A stretch of DNA of 64,000 nucleotides from Bacillota bacterium (GCA_012516125.1 JAAYXB010000027.1:38093-102092); one strand, 5' to 3'; numbered from the stretch's first letter, positions 16,378 through 26,523 are shown. A program made the numbers and translations. The notes: generated from the letters alone by a model not told the origin.

Positions 16378-16533
16378 CCAGGCTTCGAAAATAGTGGACG
16401 GACACACAGGAGCGCGAACGGCCGGAACACGCATAGAGCACCCCGTTGCATTCCTGCACCTGGCAAGCCCACAGCCAGACCAGCGCCAGGGGCGGGGCTT
16501 GCCGGAGCGGCTCTTGTGGGCGTCACTTCGGAG

Positions 16534-17097
16534 CTACGCCTGACCCTTGATGAGAGAGAACGCCTCAGCTCTCGCGGCGACGTCCTTGCGGAACAGGCCC
16601 CGTACGGCGGAGGTCACGGCGATGCTGCCCGGCTTCGTCACCCCGCGCATCGACATGCACATGTGCTCGGCCTCGATCACCACCACCACCCCGTGGGGCT
16701 TCAGCGCTTCGTCGATCATGTCCGCGATCTCGCTCGTGAGTCTTTCCTGGAGTTGCGGGCGCCTTGCGACGGTTTCGACCACCCGCGCGAGCTTGCTCAG
16801 GCCGACGACGCGGCCGCCCTTGGGCAGGTAGGCCACGTGAGCCTTGCCGTGGAAAGGCAGGAGATGGTGCTCGCACATGGAGTAGAACGGGATATCCTTG
16901 ATGATGACCATTTCCTCGTGGTGCTCGTTGAAGACCGGGGTAAGGAGGTCGCGGGGGTCCTTGCCGATCCCGCAGAATATCTCTTCGCACATCCTTGCGA
17001 TCCGGCGAGGCGTCTCCCGGAGACCCTCGCGGTCCGGATCCTCTCCAATGGCCTCAAGTATCTCTCTGACTGCGCGCATGATTCTTGCTTCGTCCAA
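16534..17097 (-). CDS. folE: GTP cyclohydrolase I
   Basis: 187 residues. [40 protein letters not shown] (zinc Cys and His ligands) and [17 protein letters not shown] (second zinc Cys) are the complete FolE signatures. It converts GTP to dihydroneopterin triphosphate, the first step of folate and related pterin pathways. I chose the TTG at 17097 because GGGAGG lies nine bases before it and the protein then begins [20 protein letters not shown], as family members do. The frame is open upstream but lacks family similarity. No other folate genes are in the window. Confidence 0.95.
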   Translation of the reverse strand: MDEARIMRAVREILEAIGEDPDREGLRETPRRIARMCEEIFCGIGKDPRDLLTPVFNEHHEEMVIIKDIPFYSMCEHHLLPFHGKAHVAYLPKGGRVVGLSKLARVVETVARRPQLQERLTSEIADMIDEALKPHGVVVVIEAEHMCMSMRGVTKPGSIAVTSAVRGLFRKDVAARAEAFSLIKGQA

Positions 17098-17203
17098 TTG
17101 CCTGTACCTCCCTGATCTGTGCTCCGGGCTAGGGCGGCCAGCGGCCAGCAGCGGCGACGCGCCACGCGGCACCCGCAGGCGACCGTCGCAGCGCATCTTG
17201 CGG

Positions 17204-18067
17204 TCACTTTCGCCCCACTGCCTCGTCCAGCATATTCTCGAGGATGAGCGCAAGCGCGTGAAGGTCCATGGCGTTGTGTTCGAGGATCGGGCGTATGAGA
17301 GCGGGATTCCGGCTCCTGACGAACTCGTGGTAAACCTCCGGGATCAAGGAACTCGGGATGTCGCCATGGCGTTCGTAGCCGAGAAGGTACGCCGCCACGG
17401 TCACCAGCCTGCAATCGGGCAGCAGTCCCCGGTAGAGACGCCGCACCACCCTGAGCAGGTCCACATGGAGCCTGCACGACCCGCACTCGATGCCGTGGAA
17501 CGTCATGCGGTCGCGTATGTATGGCAGATCGAACCTGCGTCCGTTGTAGGTCGCTATCACCTGGAACCTCTCGAGCTCGTCGCGGACCGCGGCGAGCACA
17601 CTAGCCTCCTCTTCGTAGGATCGAGCGAGGAACTGCCGAAGGAACACGGCACGGTCATCGCGGAAACCCATGATGCCCACGAGGAACAGCGGCTGCGTGC
17701 TGTAAAGCCCGGTGGTCTCTATGTCGATGAATGCGATGTCGGTCGCAGGGTAGAAACCGAGGAGGTCCAGCTCCGATGCCCCGCACCGTGAGAGAAACTC
17801 GGAGTCGCTCTTCTCTATTGCCGCGAGCACGGTGCATGCCGCCTGGCCCCAACGCGAGTGCCGGGACAGGCAGACGAGATCACGGTAGCCCTGGGCCTTC
17901 AACTTCTCCTCGGTCTTTGGCCCGATGCCTCGCAGAAGCTTGAGGTTACGTTGAAGGCTCTCCCGTCCGTCCGCAGGCGAAACGTAAACGGGCGGGAACA
18001 CGCGCTCGGCGACGTAGTAATCTCCCTCCCCAAGAAGGTCGTCTGCGGGTCTCGGCCTTATCCTCAC
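17204..18067 (-). CDS. Ribonuclease H-like YprB domain protein
   Basis: 287 residues. A helix-hairpin-helix-like [20 protein letters not shown] (about 45-64) precedes a DEDD exonuclease fold. That fold has [11 protein letters not shown] (D and E ligands), an [14 protein letters not shown] motif with Asn and Asp, and HNAMDLHAL with the final Asp. This is the YprB/RNase_H_2 arrangement, predicted to act as a 3'-5' exonuclease on DNA or RNA. The start is GTG 18067 with GGGAGGG upstream. The operon relation to folE is loose (106-base gap). The biological substrate is unknown. Confidence 0.82.
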   Translation of the reverse strand: MRIRPRPADDLLGEGDYYVAERVFPPVYVSPADGRESLQRNLKLLRGIGPKTEEKLKAQGYRDLVCLSRHSRWGQAACTVLAAIEKSDSEFLSRCGASELDLLGFYPATDIAFIDIETTGLYSTQPLFLVGIMGFRDDRAVFLRQFLARSYEEEASVLAAVRDELERFQVIATYNGRRFDLPYIRDRMTFHGIECGSCRLHVDLLRVVRRLYRGLLPDCRLVTVAAYLLGYERHGDIPSSLIPEVYHEFVRSRNPALIRPILEHNAMDLHALALILENMLDEAVGRK

Positions 18068-18103
18068 CGCGTTGATCCCTCCCTTCTACTCTCTCTATCT
18101 GAG

Positions 18104-18150
18104 TCACCGGCAACCTCTCCCAAAAGTTGGGAGCGTTTCCGAACGCTCAC
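18104..18150. repeat. Partial copy of the CTAAGTG repeat family
   Basis: TGAGTCACCGGCAACCTCTC followed by CCAAAAGTTGGGAGC and a GCTCAC end closely repeats the right half of copy B (18413-18463). It lacks the terminal CTTAG, so this is a truncated copy upstream of the complete one. The rest of 18151-18341 is GC-rich non-coding sequence with short palindromes. Confidence 0.55.
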
Positions 18151-18341
18151 GATGAGTGTGGTGGAGACAGGGGCACAGCCATTCGGGCTTATCCATAGGA
18201 GCATTCGCCATGCGCGGCCGCAACCCTTCCTGGAGGGAACGCGGCGGGGCCGGCCGTCCATGCGGCCGACCCCGCCCGAGGTCCGAGAGCGACGCATGTG
18301 TGCGTGACGCACGTGCGCCCCTTTGATCCCGATGGTTGGAA

Positions 18342-18467
18342 CTAAGTGAGGGTGCGTCAGTTCTCGCCCCTCTTCCAGTAGTTGCCGGGTTGCCGGTGTT
18401 GCACCCTCTCTTTGAGTCACCGGCAACCCCTCCCAAAAGTCGGGAGCATTTCTGCACCCTCACTTAG
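18342..18467. repeat. Repeat family copy B: complete element with 14-bp terminal inverted repeats
   Basis: The 126-base element begins CTAAGTGAGGGTGC (18342-18355) and ends with its exact complement GCACCCTCACTTAG (18454-18467). Inside, TTGCCGGTG (about 18390-18398) pairs with CACCGGCAA (about 18418-18426), and TCCCAAAAGTCGGGA forms a further hairpin. There is no coding capacity. The right end overlaps the last codon and stop of the small gene at 18464. Size, terminal repeats and dispersal fit a MITE- or REP-like element. Confidence 0.75.
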
Positions 18468-18706
18468 TGGTAGTGGCGGTCTACACCGCGCGGAGGCTGC
18501 GCAATATGGTGCTTCTGCTTGAACTCCTCCGAGAACGTGCTGGAGAAGTGGATCACATAGCCGGAGTCGAGGGTGATGAGAACTTCCTCCCAGTAACCCG
18601 GGTCTTGCGGTCCTGCCTCGCTTGTGCGGATGTCCACGTCCACTATGACGGTGCCCACGACACTTTGCCGGAACCCCTCGATGTCGTCAATCAGATAGCA
18701 GGCCAT
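18464..18706 (-). CDS. Hypothetical small acidic protein
   Basis: 80 residues beginning MACYLIDDIEGFRQSVVGTV, with a VDVDIRTSE middle and a HFSSTFSEEFKQKHHIAQ region. There is no signal, membrane segment or recognised motif. ATG 18706 follows GGGGGG by six bases; an ATG two codons earlier is too close to it. The stop codon TAA (18464-18466) and final bases come from the end of repeat copy B, so the original C-terminus may have been altered by insertion. It is probably a real gene because of the good ribosome-binding site and balanced composition. Function unknown. Confidence 0.55.
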   Translation of the reverse strand: MACYLIDDIEGFRQSVVGTVIVDVDIRTSEAGPQDPGYWEEVLITLDSGYVIHFSSTFSEEFKQKHHIAQPPRGVDRHYH

Positions 18707-18813
18707 AGCCATCCCCCCTGATTGATCTCGCTTCCAGCGTCCGGCATCTACCGGCCAGCGCCTTCACACTTGCGCCTTGCAACGCTATTCCTGCTACTAT
18801 CCTATTTGCAGGC

Positions 18814-20250
18814 CTAGTCGGCGATGACACGGACCCGGTAGAGGATCTCGACCTCCTTGCCTCTGGGCACCTTAACCTTGAACGCTGCCGTGTTCGCGTC
18901 GAGCTTCTGGTATGACGACGGGACGCAGCTCAGGATGGTCCACTCCCCGTAGAACCGCTCGACGACCACGATCTCCACGTCTTCGTCCTTGTGGTTCCGG
19001 AGCTTAATGCAGCACGCTTCCTCGTACGAGTTCGCTCCGATCTTCTTGTAATCCGTGACGGTCCGCTCGCCCACGAGATCGAAGGCGTTTCCTACGTAGA
19101 GGCGCACCGTCTCATCGCGTGGGGTGTGCTCGATGCTGTCCTCCCCTACGAAGTCGAGGCTCTTGTCGGCCGAGGCCTTGTACACCCGCACCTTTCCTGC
19201 AGGAAGTGGGATGCCGAGCCCTGCATCGGTCTTGTTCTGGAACTCTATGACCACCTTGACGTCGCCGGTCTCCTTCTTTCCTGCGTACGTTTGATACCCG
19301 TAGCGCCGCTCTGGAGCCTCGAAAACGTACAGCTTCTTTATCGGCACGTTCGGCGCCGAGAGCAGCTCAATCTGCTTGAGCTGGTTATCAGCTACCGTGG
19401 TGCGGCGCTTCAGCGTGTACGAATGATACTCGAAGAGCGGCTTCTCCTCGAACGTCTCGGGAGCCGGTGCAGCCCCGGAGCGCAGCGGCAGAGCCTTGAG
19501 CTGCATGTCGGGCTCGACCGTCCGCACATCCCCGGCGATGAGCTTCAGCGAGGCGTTGCGGTACGTGGCTCCGCTCCTGTTGTCGAGCGTAACCCATCCG
19601 TTGAGGGCCACAGCCCTATCTTTTTCGTCGAGCACGCAAACGTAGTCGGCGCGCCAGCTTATGCCCCTCGTGAGGTAGTTCACCTCGGCAACGTGCTCAG
19701 CGGCCGACTTTGCGTCCAGATACCACACGAGGGTCGGGCGCAGGATGAGCCCTGACGGTAGCGCGGGAAGCTCGATGTTGCCGGGCGGGTCCAGGAGGAT
19801 CTTCCCGTCCATCTCCACGGTGAGCCTGCCCTGGGAGTCCACGGCGAGAAGACGCGCCGGACGTATGACGCCGTCGCGGTTGAGCTCTATCTCCTTGCCT
19901 ATATATTTCTCGAGAAGTTTCTGCCTGCTCACGAGGTCGTATTCGAAATTCTGCTCGAGAAGCTTGAGGTCGCCGGGCGCCGTGAGCGACACCAGGCGCA
20001 CCGAGGACGGATCCATATCCCGGGCGACATCGGAAAACCGCAGGATATTGAGGCCCTGGCCCAGCGAGATGAGACGCTCGTCGCGGACCAGCGCCAGGTT
20101 GTTGTTGTAAACGGTGAGCGATACGTTCCTTTGCTGCTCAGGACCTACCTCTATGCTCGTGTCCTGCGCGAGCGCCGCGCCCGGCGTCGCGACCACTATC
20201 ACTATCGCGGCGAGCAGCAACAGAGGTACGGCACGTTTCCCACGCAGCAC
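18814..20250 (-). CDS. DUF4139 domain-containing secreted protein
   Basis: 478 residues with a signal peptide (RAVPLLLLAAIVIVVATPGA then ALAQ). The mature part opens VSLTVYNNNLALVRDERLIS and continues with IRPARLLAVDSQGRLTVEM, typical of DUF4139/mucoidy-inhibitor-like proteins, which have an N-terminal beta domain and a C-terminal DUF4139 beta-sandwich (ISWRADYVCVLDEKDRAVAL onward). The C-terminus VPRGKEVEILYRVRVIAD is characteristic. GTG 20250 after AAAGGAGGAAACTGAC is the start; the frame is open 16 codons further. The role is unknown; it is probably located at the cell surface. It stands alone between the hypothetical gene and the M42 peptidase. Confidence 0.8.
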   Translation of the reverse strand: MLRGKRAVPLLLLAAIVIVVATPGAALAQDTSIEVGPEQQRNVSLTVYNNNLALVRDERLISLGQGLNILRFSDVARDMDPSSVRLVSLTAPGDLKLLEQNFEYDLVSRQKLLEKYIGKEIELNRDGVIRPARLLAVDSQGRLTVEMDGKILLDPPGNIELPALPSGLILRPTLVWYLDAKSAAEHVAEVNYLTRGISWRADYVCVLDEKDRAVALNGWVTLDNRSGATYRNASLKLIAGDVRTVEPDMQLKALPLRSGAAPAPETFEEKPLFEYHSYTLKRRTTVADNQLKQIELLSAPNVPIKKLYVFEAPERRYGYQTYAGKKETGDVKVVIEFQNKTDAGLGIPLPAGKVRVYKASADKSLDFVGEDSIEHTPRDETVRLYVGNAFDLVGERTVTDYKKIGANSYEEACCIKLRNHKDEDVEIVVVERFYGEWTILSCVPSSYQKLDANTAAFKVKVPRGKEVEILYRVRVIAD

Positions 20251-20354
20251 GTCAGTTTCCTCCTTTTGAGAATCCGAATTCAGGAGGAGCCCTCGCATGG
20301 ACGCCCGTCGGGGTTCAAGACTTAAGCGCCAAACGCCTCCTGGAAGCGTTCGAG

Positions 20355-21428
20355 CTAGCTTACGAGGTCGGCCACGGTTGCGGCGTCAAGCCGCTTCACG
20401 ACCTCTGTTATGAGCGCGACCGCGCGGTCGTAGTCATCGCGGTTTATAAGCGAAGCGTGGGTGTGGATGTAGCGCGACGGCACTCCAATCACGATCGATG
20501 GGACGCCGCTGCCGTGGAGGTGGATCCTCCCCGTGTCGGTTGCGCCGCCCTCCATGAAGTCCGTTTGGTACGGTATGCCGTGCGCCTTTGCCGTATCGAT
20601 GACGAGGTCGCGCAGCTTGATGTTGGGGATGAGCGACCTGTCATAGATGAGGATGACAGGGCCCGCGCCCATGCGCTCCTGTACCTTCTCTTTGTCGCTG
20701 CCTGGAATGTCGTTGGCGATGCCGACCTCGAGCGCGAACGCCACGTCAGGATCGACTACATCCGCGCTGGTCTCCGCTCCGCGAAGTCCTACCTCTTCTT
20801 GCACCGTGCCCACACCATACACCGTGTTGGGATGGGTGGTGCTTGCAAGGTTCTTGAGGACGTCGATGAAGAGGGCGCAGCCGACCCTGTCGTCCCACGC
20901 CTTGCCCATGTATATCTTCTCGTTTTTGAGCACCTCGAAACCGCTTACCGGGACCACAGGGTCGCCCGGCCGGATGCCGAACTCGCCCGTGGCCTGCTCG
21001 AAGCTGGCAGCCCCGACGTCGATGAACATATCCTTCTTTTCGACGACTTTCTTCCGCTCCTCTTCGGTGAGAAGATGGGGGGGCTTCGAACCTATGATCC
21101 CTGGCACGTCGCCGGACGCGGTTTTGATGACCACCCTCTGTGCCAGCAGGACCTGGTCAAACCATCCACCAAGGAGCAGGAATCTCACGAACCCCTCGGG
21201 AGTCACCGACTTCACCATGAACCCGATCTCGTCCATATGGGCCGCGAGCATTATCCTTGGCCGGTCGCTTGCGCCCGTGCGGCGCGCCACGAGGCTGCCG
21301 AGGCGGTCCTGCTCGATCACCGCGTACGGTTCCACATACCTCCGGATGATCTTCCGGACTTCCCTCTCGTAGCCTGATACCCCGTGTGCTTCCGAAAGCT
21401 CTTTCAGCATTTTCGCAGTTGCGTCCAT
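20355..21428 (-). CDS. M42 family metallopeptidase (glutamyl/deblocking aminopeptidase type)
   Basis: 357 residues. Zinc-site motifs of the M42 family are complete: MLAAHMDEIGFMV (His, Asp), AWDDRVGCALFIDVL (bridging Asp), VGTVQEEVGLRGAE (catalytic Glu and ligand Glu), FALEVG and RYIHTHASLI (final His). SEAHGVSGYEREVRKII opens the fold. The enzyme forms large oligomers that trim short peptides from the N-terminus. ATG 21428 is preceded by GGAGGGGA. It appears monocistronic. Confidence 0.93.
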   Translation of the reverse strand: MDATAKMLKELSEAHGVSGYEREVRKIIRRYVEPYAVIEQDRLGSLVARRTGASDRPRIMLAAHMDEIGFMVKSVTPEGFVRFLLLGGWFDQVLLAQRVVIKTASGDVPGIIGSKPPHLLTEEERKKVVEKKDMFIDVGAASFEQATGEFGIRPGDPVVPVSGFEVLKNEKIYMGKAWDDRVGCALFIDVLKNLASTTHPNTVYGVGTVQEEVGLRGAETSADVVDPDVAFALEVGIANDIPGSDKEKVQERMGAGPVILIYDRSLIPNIKLRDLVIDTAKAHGIPYQTDFMEGGATDTGRIHLHGSGVPSIVIGVPSRYIHTHASLINRDDYDRAVALITEVVKRLDAATVADLVS

Positions 21429-21561
21429 CAGCGCAAGTCCCCTCCTCAAGCTGGCCGGGCCGTTCCCTGCCGCGCGAGGAGCGATGGATCGGCCCGTCGC
21501 AGTCCATTTACTTCGTCACCTCTCATTTCTATCCTGCTTTTTCGCGCGCTATGAAACTATG

Positions 21562-21600
21562 AAAAAAGGACCGGGGAACGCTCTTCTTGTTCCCCGATCC
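21562..21600 (-). terminator. Intrinsic terminator of speH
   Basis: Minus strand: GGATCGGGGAAC / GTTCCCCGGTCC (12 pairs, one G-U) followed by TTTTTT. It lies 40 bases after the speH stop. Confidence 0.88.
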
Positions 21601-21640
21601 GAATCTGACGTACGCGCTCGTGTGAAGTTCCCGAAGGAAG

Positions 21641-22024
21641 CTACCCCGGGGAGATCTTCGTCACGTTGTGCTCGTCGAAGATCCCCCTTTTCACCTCGGA
21701 AGCCACGATTCGGCGGGCCTTGAACCGGTCGCGGATGTATCGGCACGCGACCATGGGGTCCACCTTCTCCCCACATGTAAACACATCGACCGCAGCATAC
21801 CTGTGCTCCGGCCAGGTGTGGATGGCGAGGTGCGACTCGGATATGACCACCACACCGCTTACACCCTGAGGGCTGAATTTATGAAACGCCACCTCGCGGA
21901 TTTCAGCCCCTGCCCGCAAAGCAGCGTCTACCATGATCTCCCGAACGGCTTCGATGTTGTCAAGCACCTCAGGGTCACACTCGTACGCCTCGCACAGGAT
22001 ATGACGCCCCAAAGTGTTTGCCAT
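21641..22024 (-). CDS. speH: S-adenosylmethionine decarboxylase proenzyme
   Basis: 127 residues, the compact prokaryotic class 1B form. The processing site is SESHLAIHTWPE: cleavage between Glu63 and Ser64 yields the pyruvoyl group. The catalytic Cys is in VDVFTCGEKVDP and the catalytic His is in HLAIHTWPEHRY. It makes decarboxylated AdoMet for spermidine synthesis. A sigma-A promoter (22087-22114) and a terminator (21562-21600) enclose it, so it is a single-gene transcript. No spermidine synthase gene is in the window. Confidence 0.96.
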   Translation of the reverse strand: MANTLGRHILCEAYECDPEVLDNIEAVREIMVDAALRAGAEIREVAFHKFSPQGVSGVVVISESHLAIHTWPEHRYAAVDVFTCGEKVDPMVACRYIRDRFKARRIVASEVKRGIFDEHNVTKISPG

Positions 22025-22086
22025 CCAAAGTCCCGCCTCCCTTCCAGATCTCTCCCTTCCGATCGGTGACTTCCCCGATCAACGCA

Positions 22087-22114
22087 ATTTTAGCAGATCG
22101 CACCCTAAAGTCAA
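22087..22114 (-). promoter_or_regulatory. sigma-A promoter of speH
   Basis: The minus strand reads TTGACT (22109-22114), 16 bases, then TAAAAT (22087-22092), 63 bases before the speH ATG. The leader contains GATCGGGGAAGTCACCGATC, which can form a small hairpin. Confidence 0.7.
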
Positions 22115-22139
22115 GGGAATCTCCGCAATTCGTCCACCT

Positions 22140-23507
22140 TCACTCCGGGTTGCCCTGCGCGTCCGAACCGTTTCCTGCACCTGGCCTCAGGATGCCTCTC
22201 CGGGACAACGCAGAAAGGCCGGCCAGCACCGCGAGTTTCACGTGGTGCCTGGATAGCCCTCCCTGGATGTACGCTATGTATGGTGGCCGAAGCGGCGCAT
22301 CCACCGTTAGCTCCGATGAAGAACCCTGCACGAAGGTTCCTCCAGCCATGATGACGCTGTCACTGTAACCGGGGAGCGGACTCGGCTCGGGGGCGTACCT
22401 GGCGTTCACGGGGCTTGCAAGATGGAAGCCGCGGCAGAACGTGAGCAGGCGGTCCCTGCTGAACGTCCTCACGGCGAGCACGGTATCGGACGACACCTCC
22501 CGCGGACCTGGCAACGTGGGATAGCCGAGCGCCCGGAAAACCTGGGCGGCAACCCGCGTGCCTGCCAGGGACTCTGCCACCACCACCGGAGCGAGGAAGA
22601 AGCCCTGCAGGATGAGGCGCGACTGCCCCAGGCTCGGTCCGACCGCCGTGCCCACCCCCGGGGCGGTGAGACGCGCGGCAATGCGCTCGACAAGGTCGCG
22701 TCTGCCGACGATGTAGCCGCCTGCGGGGGCGATCCCGCCGCCGGGGTTCTTGATGAGCGAGCCTGCTGCAATGTCCGCGCCCGCCGCCGTGGGTTCCCGA
22801 TCCTCGGTGAACTCGCCATAGCAGTTATCGACGACCACGACGACGTCCGGCTTCTCCTCCTTGACCGCACGGGCGATGCGCTCGATCTCGCTCACCGGCA
22901 CCGATGACTGCCATGTGTATCCTCGGGACCGCTGGATGAACACCACCTTCGTGCGGTCGCCGACGGCGCATCGTATCCTGTCGACATCAAAGGTTTGCCT
23001 CTCGCCCTCGCGCGGGACGACCCGCCACGTCACCCCAAGCTCCGCGCAAGACCCCGGCACGGGCCTCGCCATGCCCACCACGTCGCGCAGGGTGTCGTAA
23101 GGGTCGCCCGTGGCGAACAGGATCTCATCGCCAGGGAGAAGGAGGCCGAAGAGGCACAGGGCGAGCGCGTGGGTGCCGGAGGCTATCTGATGGCGCACTA
23201 TAGCGGCCTCAGCCCCGAACACCCTGGCGAACACCGCCTCCGCCGCCTCCCTGCCCCGATCATCGTAGCCGTACCCTGTCGTGCCGCCGAGGTCCTGGTC
23301 GGTTACCCCAGCCTCCCTGAACGCGTGGAGGACCCTGGCAAAGTTGCGGCTGGCGAGAGCATCGATGGTCTCGATGTCGTGTCTGCACGCCTCCTCTGCC
23401 TCGCGCGCAAGCGTGGCGAGGCCCGGGTCGATGTCGAGGCCGCTTTCGATGATGCCCTCGATGCCCTCGATGTCATTGATGTCCTTAATGCCCTCGCGGC
23501 CTGTCAT
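22140..23507 (-). CDS. Methionine gamma-lyase-like PLP enzyme (YnbB family)
   Basis: 455 residues. PLP fold type [48 protein letters not shown] (Asp that holds the pyridine nitrogen) and [20 protein letters not shown] with the Schiff-base Lys. These are the signatures of the Met_gamma_lyase/aluminium-resistance family, next to hflX and spoVK in Bacillus. The N-terminal 20 residues are an imperfect Asp-Ile-Glu-Gly repeat. Its ATG overlaps the dapL stop by four bases. It is the last gene of the spoVK-dap operon. The actual substrate in this family is not settled. Confidence 0.88.
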   Translation of the reverse strand: MTGREGIKDINDIEGIEGIIESGLDIDPGLATLAREAEEACRHDIETIDALASRNFARVLHAFREAGVTDQDLGGTTGYGYDDRGREAAEAVFARVFGAEAAIVRHQIASGTHALALCLFGLLLPGDEILFATGDPYDTLRDVVGMARPVPGSCAELGVTWRVVPREGERQTFDVDRIRCAVGDRTKVVFIQRSRGYTWQSSVPVSEIERIARAVKEEKPDVVVVVDNCYGEFTEDREPTAAGADIAAGSLIKNPGGGIAPAGGYIVGRRDLVERIAARLTAPGVGTAVGPSLGQSRLILQGFFLAPVVVAESLAGTRVAAQVFRALGYPTLPGPREVSSDTVLAVRTFSRDRLLTFCRGFHLASPVNARYAPEPSPLPGYSDSVIMAGGTFVQGSSSELTVDAPLRPPYIAYIQGGLSRHHVKLAVLAGLSALSRRGILRPGAGNGSDAQGNPE

Positions 23508-24682
23508 GAAAACCTTACTCCCGCTTCCTCCAGGCGCGAGACCGCCTCGTCCAGCCTGGCATCGCTGATGGTGACGGATATCCTGAAGTAACCCTCACCC
23601 GCAGACCCGTACCCGATGCCGGGCGTGACGAACACGCCCGCCTTGTCGAGGACGTGCCGCGAAAACTCTATCGATGAATACCCCTTCGGGACGGGCGCCC
23701 AAACGTAGAAGGTCCCCTTCGGGGGTTCCAGGTCCCACCCGAGGCGGTTCAGCGCGGCGACCACCTTCTCGCGGCGCCTCGCATATGCCTGCAGCGCCTG
23801 GGCGAAGTGCTCGGGCTGCGTTTCGAGGGCGGTTATCGCGGCATACTGGATGGCTTGGAAGATGCCGGAGTCGAGGTTGGTCTTGAGCCGGCCGAGCGCC
23901 TCGATGACTTCTCGGCGCCCCGCGGCCCAGCCGATCCGCCATCCGGTCATGTTGTAGGTCTTTGATAGGGAGTGAAACTCGATCCCTACTTCCTTCGCAC
24001 CGGGTACCTGGAGGAAGCTGGGGGCCACATAGCCATCGAAGGAGATCTCGCTGTACGCGGCGTCGTGGCACACGATAATGGAGTTAGCCCGCGCAAATTC
24101 CACCACAGACTCGAAGAACCCGGTCCCGTCCACTGTGGCGGCAGTCGGGTTGTTCGGGTAGTTGATGAACATCAGTTTTGCTTTCGCCCTGACATCCCTG
24201 GGGATCGCGTCGAGGTCAGGCAGCCACCCGGCCTCGGGGCGAAGTCTCATCGGGAACGGATCACCCCCTGCGAGCAGCACAGCCGTTGCGTAAACCGGGT
24301 ATCCTGGGTCCGGAACGAGGGCGACGTCCCCAGGGTCGATGAAGCACCAGGGGATGTGTGCGATGCCCTCCTTCGAGCCGATGAGCGACACCACTTCGGT
24401 GTCGGGATCAAGGTCCACGTTGAACCTGCGCTTGTACCAGCCGGCCACCGCGGCGCGGTACTCCCGCAGCCCCTCGTAGCTCGGGTAACGATGGTTGGCC
24501 GGATCCTCGGCGGCTTCTTTGAGCCGCGCCACTACAGGCGCAGGCGTTGGGAAATCGGGGTCGCCGATGCCGAGACTGATGACGTCGACGCCGCGCTCGC
24601 GGGCACGGGCTATCTGGCGGTCAACCTCGGCAAAAAGATACGGCGGCAGGCTCGTGATCCTTCGTGCTTCCTGAATTCTCAC
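23504..24682 (-). CDS. dapL: LL-diaminopimelate aminotransferase
   Basis: About 392 residues, class I/II aminotransferase. [71 protein letters not shown] and [19 protein letters not shown] (Schiff-base Lys in SLSKTYN) match DapL. It converts tetrahydrodipicolinate to LL-diaminopimelate in one step. The GTG at 24682 overlaps the dapF stop as GTGA, with GGAG eight bases upstream. Pairing with dapF supports the assignment over other aminotransferases. Confidence 0.9.
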   Translation of the reverse strand: MRIQEARRITSLPPYLFAEVDRQIARARERGVDVISLGIGDPDFPTPAPVVARLKEAAEDPANHRYPSYEGLREYRAAVAGWYKRRFNVDLDPDTEVVSLIGSKEGIAHIPWCFIDPGDVALVPDPGYPVYATAVLLAGGDPFPMRLRPEAGWLPDLDAIPRDVRAKAKLMFINYPNNPTAATVDGTGFFESVVEFARANSIIVCHDAAYSEISFDGYVAPSFLQVPGAKEVGIEFHSLSKTYNMTGWRIGWAAGRREVIEALGRLKTNLDSGIFQAIQYAAITALETQPEHFAQALQAYARRREKVVAALNRLGWDLEPPKGTFYVWAPVPKGYSSIEFSRHVLDKAGVFVTPGIGYGSAGEGYFRISVTISDARLDEAVSRLEEAGVRFS

Positions 24683-25569
24683 TTCAACCACTCCTCGAGG
24701 TCATCGATGACTCCTGTGAACACGCGTGTTGCGGGGCCGGTCATGAACACATGGTTGCTCTCACTCCACTCCACGAAGAGCGTTCCGCCGGGAAGATGTA
24801 CCCGCGCTGACCTACCGGAAAACCCGCGCTCCGCCGCGGCCACGAGCGACGCGCATGCCCCTGTCCCGCACGCGAGCGTGGGCCCCGCCCCTCTCTCCCA
24901 CACGCGCACGCTAAGATCGCCTGTGTCGTTCACCTGGACGAACTCGACGTTCGTCCTGTCCGGGAAGAAGGGGTCATGTTCCACAGCCGGGCCGAGGCGC
25001 TCGAGGTCCACGGCGGCCACATCCGGCACGAATATCACGCAGTGAGGATTGCCCATGGACACGCACGTGATCTCGAGGTCGCCGGCCGCCAGGGTGCGCT
25101 TTTCGCCGATGACGGCCGGGCCGGTTGCCGCCACGGGGATGTCCTCAGGCCGAAAGCTCGGTAGACCCATGTCCACCCGGACCTGGCCCGCGAACTCGCC
25201 CTTGGTGATTATCTCCGCGCGGACGCGTGCCCCCTTCGCCTCTATCGACACGGCCTGCCCGGAGGCAAGGCCCGCGTCGCGGGCGTAGATGGCCACGCAC
25301 CGAGACGCGTTTCCACACATCCCCGCCTCGCTTCCGTCGCTGTTGAAGATACGCATGCGGACGTCCGCGCAAGTGGACGGTAGGAGCAGCACGACCCCGT
25401 CGGCACCAACGCCCGTGTGCCTCTCGCAGAGTCTGCGCGCCGCCCTTGCCCATCGTGTCGCGCCTGCGGCGGGGGGCGCGCCGGACCGCGTGAAGTCGAA
25501 GAGAATGAAGTCATTTCCAAGGCCGTGCATTTTCACAAACACGGTCCTCGCCCCAGCAGCCTTTGCCAT
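24679..25569 (-). CDS. dapF: Diaminopimelate epimerase
   Basis: 296 residues. Both catalytic Cys motifs are present: [14 protein letters not shown] (about residue 80) and [14 protein letters not shown] (about 230). [14 protein letters not shown] marks the N-terminus. It makes meso-diaminopimelate for peptidoglycan and lysine, directly after DapL acts. The start ATG 25569 has AAAGGGA upstream; a later ATG at the KMHGLGN motif is possible. Confidence 0.96.
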   Translation of the reverse strand: MAKAAGARTVFVKMHGLGNDFILFDFTRSGAPPAAGATRWARAARRLCERHTGVGADGVVLLLPSTCADVRMRIFNSDGSEAGMCGNASRCVAIYARDAGLASGQAVSIEAKGARVRAEIITKGEFAGQVRVDMGLPSFRPEDIPVAATGPAVIGEKRTLAAGDLEITCVSMGNPHCVIFVPDVAAVDLERLGPAVEHDPFFPDRTNVEFVQVNDTGDLSVRVWERGAGPTLACGTGACASLVAAAERGFSGRSARVHLPGGTLFVEWSESNHVFMTGPATRVFTGVIDDLEEWLK

Positions 25570-25661
25570 CGTATGCTCGTCCCTTTCCTAAGCGCCGCGC
25601 GGCCTGCATGCCCGGGCCTCGACCAGACTTTGTCGAGAGTCGTTCATCCGTTATTCGCCTG

Positions 25662-25928
25662 TTATTCGCGCTCCGGCGAGGATTTCCTGCTTGGGCCCGC
25701 AGCCTCGCTTCTCGACTCGCCGTCGGGATCCGGCATTTTCCTCGTCCCCGTCCCCGTCCCCGTCCCACATATGGTGCACCTTCCGCGCTCGAGGGATTCG
25801 CGGCGCATCTCGATGGGGGCGAACACGGCACCGTCCCTGAAGCCCTCCGCGCGACCGTGCCTGTGCCCGACGATATATCCGAGGAGGAAGGCCACGGCTA
25901 CAAGCAGAAGCCAGCCGTCAATCGACAT
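25662..25928 (-). CDS. Hypothetical small membrane protein
   Basis: 88 residues. An N-terminal hydrophobic helix (WLLLVAVAFLLGYIVGHRHG) is followed by a charged stretch, then a CTICGTGTGTGTRKM segment encoded by a short GGGACG tandem repeat, and a polar tail. ATG 25928 overlaps the UbiA-like gene by 11 bases and has GGGGAGACGG upstream, so translation is likely coupled. No family was recognised. The two Cys close to the repeat could bind metal, but this is speculative. Confidence 0.55.
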   Translation of the reverse strand: MSIDGWLLLVAVAFLLGYIVGHRHGRAEGFRDGAVFAPIEMRRESLERGRCTICGTGTGTGTRKMPDPDGESRSEAAGPSRKSSPERE

Positions 25929-26523
25929 CCGTCTCCCCTCCCCTGCTGCGTCCGGCGAGTCGACTGGCCGTCTGAATCAAGGGGGCGCAGAGGCACACGA
26001 GGAGGGTCGTGCGCCGGTCCAAGATCATGGCCGCCAGGAGCGCTATGAGGCACAGCAGGATCGCCTCGCCCCTGCCGAGGCGCCGGGCGAGGTTGGCGCG
26101 GCCTGCGGCGCGGTCGTATGCGAGGTCGTGTAGGTCGTCACCGAGCTGGACGGCGGCCATCAGCAACACGGAAACGCACGTCGTCCGCCACCCGAAGAGC
26201 AGCCACGTCACGGCAGCGACGAGCGCCGATTCCATCCACGCGGAAAGCCCCAGTGGCAGCATCTCGCTGGGGTTCTTCAGCATCCCTACCACGTAGGCTG
26301 CGAGAACGAGCGGGGTCGCAAGGCGCACGTTTATGCCACAGCCGATGAGCGCGAAGACCAGAGCGTAGAGCACGGCGCCGCTGCCCAGGGTATGCACAAG
26401 CGATGGCCGGCCCTGGGCGATGTCGGCCTCGTAGTCAAGGTGATCGTCCATCAGCTTGATGGCGGCGCCTGCCAGGGCGACTGCGAGGAGGTCCCCAAGG
26501 AACCTAGAGATTGCGGAGGACAT
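25918..26523 (-). CDS. UbiA-like membrane prenyltransferase homologue, short
   Basis: 201 residues with six or so hydrophobic segments. KLMDDHLDYEAD (first Asp-rich motif) and QLGDDLHDLAYDRAAGRANL (second Asp-rich motif) resemble the two prenyl-diphosphate-binding motifs of UbiA-type enzymes. Family members usually have about 280-300 residues and nine helices, so this is a reduced version. It lies between a GTPase and a small membrane protein and overlaps both. The substrate is not predictable; a role in the sporulation or envelope lipid context is inferred only from spoVK upstream. Confidence 0.6.
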   Translation of the reverse strand: MSSAISRFLGDLLAVALAGAAIKLMDDHLDYEADIAQGRPSLVHTLGSGAVLYALVFALIGCGINVRLATPLVLAAYVVGMLKNPSEMLPLGLSAWMESALVAAVTWLLFGWRTTCVSVLLMAAVQLGDDLHDLAYDRAAGRANLARRLGRGEAILLCLIALLAAMILDRRTTLLVCLCAPLIQTASRLAGRSRGGETDVD

